A DNA stretch of 64,000 nucleotides, from positions 1 to 64,000 of the forward strand of contig CAVPBI010000020.1 in assembly GCA_963701735.1 (NCBI GenBank), written 5' to 3'. Positions 59,614 through 64,000 of the stretch are shown here, one piece after another. The notes beneath the pieces are model-generated. The model had not been told where the DNA came from, ran no database searches, and was given only the letters and a program-made list of their open reading frames with translations. A program made the translations under genes and the position numbers. Position 1 is the first letter of the stretch, and every line of letters begins with the position of its first letter. Source of the stretch: CAWABB01 sp963701735. Its GTDB lineage: Bacteria > Bacteroidota > Ignavibacteria > UBA10030 > UBA6906.

Positions 59614-59629
59614 TGGCACGGGTCTTGCA
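59614..59629 (+). promoter_or_regulatory. Sigma-54 promoter of the pilT-pilMN-pilO-pilQ unit
   Basis: TGGCACGGGTCTTGCA is an exact match to TGGCAC-N5-TTGCA, with GG and GC correctly spaced. It lies 123 bases before the pilT ATG. Together with the copy at 52454 it puts both halves of the pilus cluster under sigma-54. The remainder of 59453-59751 contains only the preceding terminator. Confidence 0.87.
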
Positions 59630-59751
59630 ACCTACACCCCACGACAGCTGAACAGGCATGCCGGAACGGACGCCCCCGCGCGACACATGCGGGGAAACTT
59701 CTTGGGGCACGGGTTCCGTAGCCCGCTTGAAACGAGGAACAGTGCACGTCG

Positions 59752-60984
59752 ATGATTGAAACCGCGATCAAACTGCTGCAGGAAATTGCCGGGACGATCC
59801 CCGATACCGTCCCGGGCATGGAACGCCAGATGCTCATCGGCGATCTCGTCTCCAAGCTGTCGCCCGCAGAGCGGACGGCCCTGCGCAAGCTGATGGACAG
59901 CTACCTCTCCCGGATGTGGAAGATCAACGCGTCCGACATCGACATGGGAGGGTACGGGACGGGGAACCACATGTGGTACCGCGTCTACGGCGACAAGAAG
60001 CCGGCAAAGGAGCTCGGGACGTTCACGCTGGACGAGTTCAACATCCTCGTGCAGAGCATCCTGATCGAGCGCCAGCGGCTGTTCCTGTACGAGAACCGGA
60101 GCCTGGACTTCTCGTACAGCATCATCGAAGACGACAAGATGTACCGGTACCGCGCGAACGCATACTTTGACCTCGACCACCTGGCCATGAACATGCGCGC
60201 GATCAACGCGACCGTGCGGCCGTACAAGGGGCTCGAGCTGCATCCGAATGTGACAAAGATCGTGAGCCTGGCGCACACGACCCAGGGCCTGAACCTGATC
60301 ACGGGGATCACCGGGTCGGGGAAAAGCTCGACGCTGGACAGCATCATCGACGCGAATAACCACACGGTGGACGCGCACGTGGTCATCATCGCGTCCCCGG
60401 TCGAGTATGTGCACCGGCCCGACCGCTGCATCATCCGCCACCGCGAGGTGGGTCGCGACGTGCTGTCGTTCAAGGAAGGCGCGATCCAGTCGCTGCGTCA
60501 GGACCCCGACATCATCGTGATCGGTGAAATGCGCGATCCGGACACGATCATGACCGCCCTGGAAATAACCGATTCCGGCCACAAGGTGTTCTCGACGCTG
60601 CACACGGCGTCGGCGGTCGAGACGATCGACCGTATCATCGGCGAAGTGCCGCCGGTGGAGCAGGAGCGCGTCCGTCTCCGCCTGGCCGACACGCTCTCCA
60701 TGATCATGTCGCAGAAACTCGTGCCAAGCCTCGAAGGGAAGCTGCTCCTGGCCAAGGAAATCATGGTCATGACGCCTCCCGTCCGGGCGGCCATCAAGAA
60801 TAACAATACGGGCGAGATCTACCAGATGATGGCGGAGTCCGCCGACCTGGGCATGATCACGCTCGAGCAGGATTTGAAGCGGATGTATATGGCAAAGAAG
60901 ATCTCGCTGGAAAACGCGCTCGTGAACGCGAACAACAAGCGGCGCTTCCAGCAGATCATGAACCTGACGCCGACGGGGGACTAG
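59752..60984 (+). CDS. pilT: PilT-like retraction ATPase with an altered Asp box
   Basis: 410 residues, intact. An N-terminal helical segment (about 1-50) precedes the PilT-type region WKINASDIDMGGYGTGNHMW. The motor has Walker A LITGITGSGKSSTLDSIIDA, Walker B PDIIVIGEMRDPDTIMTALE and His box HKVFSTLHTASAVETIDRII. The Asp box, usually TIEDPIE(Y/F)VH, reads IIASPVEYVH here, so the Glu-Asp pair is Ala-Ser. The AIRNLIRE-like retraction motif is not evident in its standard form. It heads the second sigma-54 unit. By sequence it is PilT-family; retraction activity is an inference. Confidence 0.88.
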   Translation: MIETAIKLLQEIAGTIPDTVPGMERQMLIGDLVSKLSPAERTALRKLMDSYLSRMWKINASDIDMGGYGTGNHMWYRVYGDKKPAKELGTFTLDEFNILVQSILIERQRLFLYENRSLDFSYSIIEDDKMYRYRANAYFDLDHLAMNMRAINATVRPYKGLELHPNVTKIVSLAHTTQGLNLITGITGSGKSSTLDSIIDANNHTVDAHVVIIASPVEYVHRPDRCIIRHREVGRDVLSFKEGAIQSLRQDPDIIVIGEMRDPDTIMTALEITDSGHKVFSTLHTASAVETIDRIIGEVPPVEQERVRLRLADTLSMIMSQKLVPSLEGKLLLAKEIMVMTPPVRAAIKNNNTGEIYQMMAESADLGMITLEQDLKRMYMAKKISLENALVNANNKRRFQQIMNLTPTGD

Positions 60985-61038
60985 CGTCGGGTCGGCACAA
61001 CGGAGATCGAGAAACTACTCACAATCGGACACTCCCCA

Positions 61039-62625
61039 ATGGCATCGCTCGCAGGAAAAGGGAAATCGGTCATCGGTTTGTTCGTCGATGGCCTGGACGT
61101 CAAGCTGGCCCGCCTCAGCCTCCGGCGGAAGCAGGTTGTCGTCGAAGAACTCAAAACCGCGACCCTCGTCTCCCGACTCCACGAGAGCAAGATCGCGGAT
61201 ATCACGGCCGGCGGGCTTGACGCCGGGGACGCCTTCAACCTGGGGGCCCAGTCCGGGGTCGAAACGGTCGCCGATGGGGCGTCCGAGGACAACAATGCCG
61301 TCCTGATCGGCCTGTTCTCCCAGTACCCGCGGAACAAGTACCCCATCACCTACAGCCTTGCCGAGCCCGCGATCTATTATCACGTGCTCGAGAGCGACTT
61401 CGGGCTGAAGGGGAAGAAGCTGAAGGACAGGATCCTGGAAGAGCTGAAGAGCATCCGCTCCTTCCAGCCGGCCGCGGACGCCGTCGACGCGATCAAGACC
61501 GACGAGGGGAACCTCCTCTGCATCGTGCGCGAGGACGGGCTCAGCGTGATCAACGCCCTCGAGAACATCAAGGGCTTCATCGGCAACCGCCTCCCGGTGA
61601 TCCCCGCGATCGACAGCGCCGATGTGTCGCTGATGAACCTTGTCCGGCAGAGCTACCAGCTCGAGCCGCACGAGGTCACGGTCGTGATCTATGTCGGGGT
61701 GGAGTTCACGCGCCTGATCTTCATGCGCGGCAGCCACTTCTACCAGTTCGCGCCGATCATCGGCGAAGGGTACGACTCTCCGAACCTGCAGAACACGGTG
61801 TACAGCCGTCTGCTGCTGGAGCAGGACAACCTGGCGATCCCGCAGATCAGCCGCATCGTGCTGGCCGGGCAGTGCCGCCGCATCGGGTTCAAGGAATTCC
61901 TGACGCAGCAGCTGCCGGACCAGGAGATCGACTACCTGCTGGCGCCGAATGTCGACAGCAGCGCGCTTCCGATGGAAGAGCAGGAGTCCGTCTCCGAGTA
62001 CGCGGTGCCGATCGGCGCCGCGATGAAGGTCCTGCTTTCGGCCAACCAGAATCTCTATCATGTCAACCTTCTGCCGGCGAGTGTCCGCGAAGGGCAACGC
62101 GTATTCAAGCTGGCCTGGCACGGGTACTTCCTGATGCTGCTGCTGTTCGCATCCACGTTCGTCTTCACGTGGCAGGTGGCGCGGTACTCGAAGCAGATCA
62201 GGGAACTCCGGGACGAGCTCACCCTGAAGGAGAGCCAGCGGGCGGAGAACATCACGCTGGCAACCTCGATCCAGGCGCTTGAAGAGCAGCTGACCAGGTA
62301 CCAGGCATCCATGGCGCTGTACGATTCGCTGGTGCCCGGGTCAGAGCGGTTCAGCAAGGTGCTGACGTCGCTGAGCCACGGCGTGGAGGACCTGAACTCG
62401 ATCTGGCTGACGGATCTCTCCGCCGGGGCGGACGGGGTCATGGATCTCAACGGTTTCGCGCTGTACCGCACGCGGATCCCGCGGCTCTCGACGCTGTTCG
62501 AGAACGCGCTGCTGGAGGAGGTCAACGTGCAGGAGATCCGCAAGGAAACAGTGTACAAGTACCGCATCAAGGTTCCACCGCAGATCGCGGCTGTCGTCAC
62601 TGACCAGAATCAAGTGAAGGAGTAG
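61039..62625 (+). CDS. PilM-PilN fusion-like pilus alignment protein
   Basis: 528 residues, intact. Residues 1 to about 345 look like PilM, an actin-fold cytoplasmic protein (SVIGLFVDGLDVKLARLSLR, LLCIVREDGLSVINALENI, VIYVGVEFTRLIFMRGSHFY, SRIVLAGQCRRIGFKEFLTQ). After NLYHVNLLPASVREGQ, a typical PilN opening, comes a membrane helix (about 360-380, GYFLMLLLFASTFVFTWQVA), a coiled coil (KQIRELRDELTLKESQRAEN) and a small periplasmic domain (LNSIWLTDLSAGADGVMDLN). In most pilus loci PilM and PilN are separate genes whose products bind through the PilN N-terminus; here they appear fused. PilO follows after four bases. Confidence 0.82.
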   Translation: MASLAGKGKSVIGLFVDGLDVKLARLSLRRKQVVVEELKTATLVSRLHESKIADITAGGLDAGDAFNLGAQSGVETVADGASEDNNAVLIGLFSQYPRNKYPITYSLAEPAIYYHVLESDFGLKGKKLKDRILEELKSIRSFQPAADAVDAIKTDEGNLLCIVREDGLSVINALENIKGFIGNRLPVIPAIDSADVSLMNLVRQSYQLEPHEVTVVIYVGVEFTRLIFMRGSHFYQFAPIIGEGYDSPNLQNTVYSRLLLEQDNLAIPQISRIVLAGQCRRIGFKEFLTQQLPDQEIDYLLAPNVDSSALPMEEQESVSEYAVPIGAAMKVLLSANQNLYHVNLLPASVREGQRVFKLAWHGYFLMLLLFASTFVFTWQVARYSKQIRELRDELTLKESQRAENITLATSIQALEEQLTRYQASMALYDSLVPGSERFSKVLTSLSHGVEDLNSIWLTDLSAGADGVMDLNGFALYRTRIPRLSTLFENALLEEVNVQEIRKETVYKYRIKVPPQIAAVVTDQNQVKE

Positions 62626-62629
62626 GGCC

Positions 62630-63527
62630 GTGTCCTACAAAGTCCGCAACAGCATCGTGCTCGGCGTCCTGCTGCTCCTGGTACTGGGAGTCGGGACCTA
62701 CATCCGGGCCTTCAATCTGCCGAGCAAGGCGAAGCAGATCGAGACGCGACATCAAGAAGATCGACGAGGAGCTGCAGAACACGCCGAACCTCGTGAACCA
62801 GTTCAACGACCTGAGCGCCACGCTCAACGACACGCAGAAGCGGTGGGAAGGGCGCAACAAGGACATCCCGGCCGCTGACGTGACGGGCCAGACCTATGCG
62901 TATCTCAGCCATCTGATCGACCTGAGCGGATACGTGAAGCTGGACATGGCATATGCCGGCGCCGAGCAGTTCGGGAACTACGGCTACAACGTCTATAACC
63001 TGAAAGGTGAGGCGCCGTTCGACAACTTCTACCGGTTCCTCTGGTACCTCGAAAACGACCGCAAGCTCTTCAAGGTGAAGTCGCTGACCATGAAGGGCGT
63101 CGAAGTCGCCCCGACGGAAGAGGAGGAAGGGGCGTTTGTGGTGACGTTCGAGATGGCGGTCCATGCCTACTACTCGTCGGTCGCCGAGCTGGCGAATTCC
63201 GGCGGCGAGCGGGACATCGCCCCGAACTCCCTCAGCTCCGATCCGTTCTATCCGGTCATCGCCTCGGGCATCCCGCCGAACACGCGTGAGCTCGTGGAGA
63301 TCGAGCGCGCGGACCTGAAGGCCGTGATTCCGGGGAAGGCGTTCGTGCTTGACCAGGGGAACGAAATCCGCACCCTGCGCGAGGGGGACGAGGTATACCT
63401 CGGCTACGTGACCCGGATCGACCCCGAAGCGGGACGCATCGAGTGCACGCTGAACAAGGGAGGCATCATTCAGAGGGTGGAATTGAAGATCCGGTTTGGA
63501 CCGGTCCAACCAGTTGCGAACAAATAG
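62630..63527 (+). CDS. pilO: PilO-like pilus alignment protein, one apparent +1 frame change
   Basis: About 298 residues when joined. GTG start four bases after the previous stop. A short cytoplasmic tail and one helix (NSIVLGVLLLLVLGVGTYIR) are followed by SKAKQIET, where the frame changes (about 62747) to DIKKIDEELQNTPNLVNQFN, a coiled coil. A ferredoxin-like periplasmic domain follows (FDNFYRFLWYLENDRKLFKV, SLTMKGVEVAPTEEEEGAFV). Unlike short PilO proteins it carries an extra C-terminal segment (RTLREGDEVYLGYVTRIDPE to IECTLNKGGIIQRVELKI) reminiscent of PilP, so it may be a PilO-PilP combination (inference). Confidence 0.8.
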
Positions 63528-63540
63528 GAACGAGGTGGAT

Positions 63541-64000
63541 ATGACACGCATCGTCGCAGTTGTTGTCGCCCTGCTGGTTGCTGCCGGCAGCGTTGCCTCC
63601 GCTCAGACCACGGGGATGAGCCCCGCGGAGCGGAAGGCGTTCCGCGAGTACACGTCGCCGCAGGAGCTGGTTTCCATCGCGCCAACGACGTCGATGGACA
63701 AGGCCTTCGCCGCGATCAGCGAGGTCAGCCAGAAGTTCGTCGGGAAGGTGATCATCGACCCGGAACGGCGGACCATGCCGATCAATATCGACATCCAGGG
63801 CACGTACTGGCGTGAAGCCCTGGAGCAGATCTGCCGGTCCAACGACATCTGGTACACCGAGTACGAAAACTACATCCAGCTCACGAGCGGAACCGGCGCA
63901 GATGGCCGCCAGCTCACGAGCGGGGCCGCGGGCGTCGCGCAGGCCGTTGACATTCAGCGTGAAGTCGCCTCGTTCAGGAGCCGCGAGATCAAGGTGTCGG
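63541..64000 (+). CDS. pilQ: Secretin-type outer-membrane protein PilQ, N-terminal part only
   Basis: The open frame starts MTRIVAVVVALLVAAGSVAS with a signal peptide cut before QTTG and runs off the right edge after 153 codons. After a linker comes MDKAFAAISEVSQKFVGKVI, IDPERRTMPINIDIQGTYWR, then EALEQICRSNDIWYTEYENY, a secretin N-domain (STN/N0-like) pattern. As the gene after PilMN-PilO it is in the usual place for pilQ. No secretin core is visible within the window, so the call rests on the N domain and on gene order. Confidence 0.75.
   Translation, partial: MTRIVAVVVALLVAAGSVASAQTTGMSPAERKAFREYTSPQELVSIAPTTSMDKAFAAISEVSQKFVGKVIIDPERRTMPINIDIQGTYWREALEQICRSNDIWYTEYENYIQLTSGTGADGRQLTSGAAGVAQAVDIQREVASFRSREIKVS

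Noticed and set aside
26655..62750. A common programmed +1 slippery motif
   Set aside because: Comparing the junctions by eye gave no shared heptamer, stop-codon context or upstream Shine-Dalgarno-like stimulator. Several sites could be explained by slippage at a CGN arginine codon, but at least three (28333, 39699, 50399) could not without spoiling homology.

Overview
The window is a high-GC chromosomal segment from a Gram-negative bacterium. An lpxC-fabZ fusion, lpxD and lpxA, a BamA with two tandem Skp/OmpH chaperones, a histone-H1-like protein, and E. coli-like promoters and Shine-Dalgarno sites together suggest the Bacteroidota/Chlorobiota/Ignavibacteriota side of the FCB group rather than a classical Bacteroides-type lineage. 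This placement is an inference; the complete 16S gene here (about 13661-15198) would settle it.

Layout. 1-2878 (minus): ebfC, recR, two small lipoproteins and the start of ftsX, in overlapping order. They diverge from uppS-bamA-skp-skp-lpxD-lpxC/fabZ-lpxA-lipoyl ligase (3009-11526), an envelope-biogenesis block, followed by panB-surE. 13380-18989: a full rRNA operon (two promoters, boxA, 16S, tRNA-Ile, tRNA-Ala, second boxA, 23S, 5S, terminator). 19032-20158: three copies of a long palindrome bracketing an outer-membrane protein gene. 20223-25388: DprA-like protein, PAS protein, clpC and a decaprenyl-phosphate phosphoribosyltransferase-like gene. 25422-35802: addB and addA separated by a quinone reductase, aat, an unknown gene and purC. 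35983-41402: hybrid histidine kinase, lone DHp-domain protein, TPR lipoprotein, ychF. 41480-45033 (minus): iron block fur-feoA-feoB with a small Cys-rich protein and a MIP18-type Fe-S assembly factor, controlled from a perfect Fur/PerR-like box. 45392-50576: deoxyhypusine-synthase-like gene, H1-like gene and two Tmtc-like membrane/TPR proteins. 50630-52049: rpsU with an apparent CTG start, a zinc-ribbon protein, a CAT-anticodon tRNA and a CheY-like regulator.

52454-64000 holds a type IV pilus-like machine with two sigma-54-type promoters: two pilin-like proteins, PilC, PilB, three membrane-anchored filament-like proteins, PilT, a PilM-PilN fusion, PilO and the start of a PilQ-type secretin. 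The subunits lack the usual charged prepilin leader, which makes this the most interesting candidate system here.

A second global feature is reading-frame damage. Between 26 and 63 kb, ten otherwise conserved genes (addB, addA, TPR lipoprotein, feoB, both Tmtc-like genes, pilB, two filament-like genes, pilO) are each interrupted by one to three frame changes. Nearly all are +1 in the direction of reading. The first 26 kb shows none. Consensus insertion error is the simplest explanation, but the one-sided direction and uneven distribution deserve checking. Those genes are listed as single features with the junctions stated.
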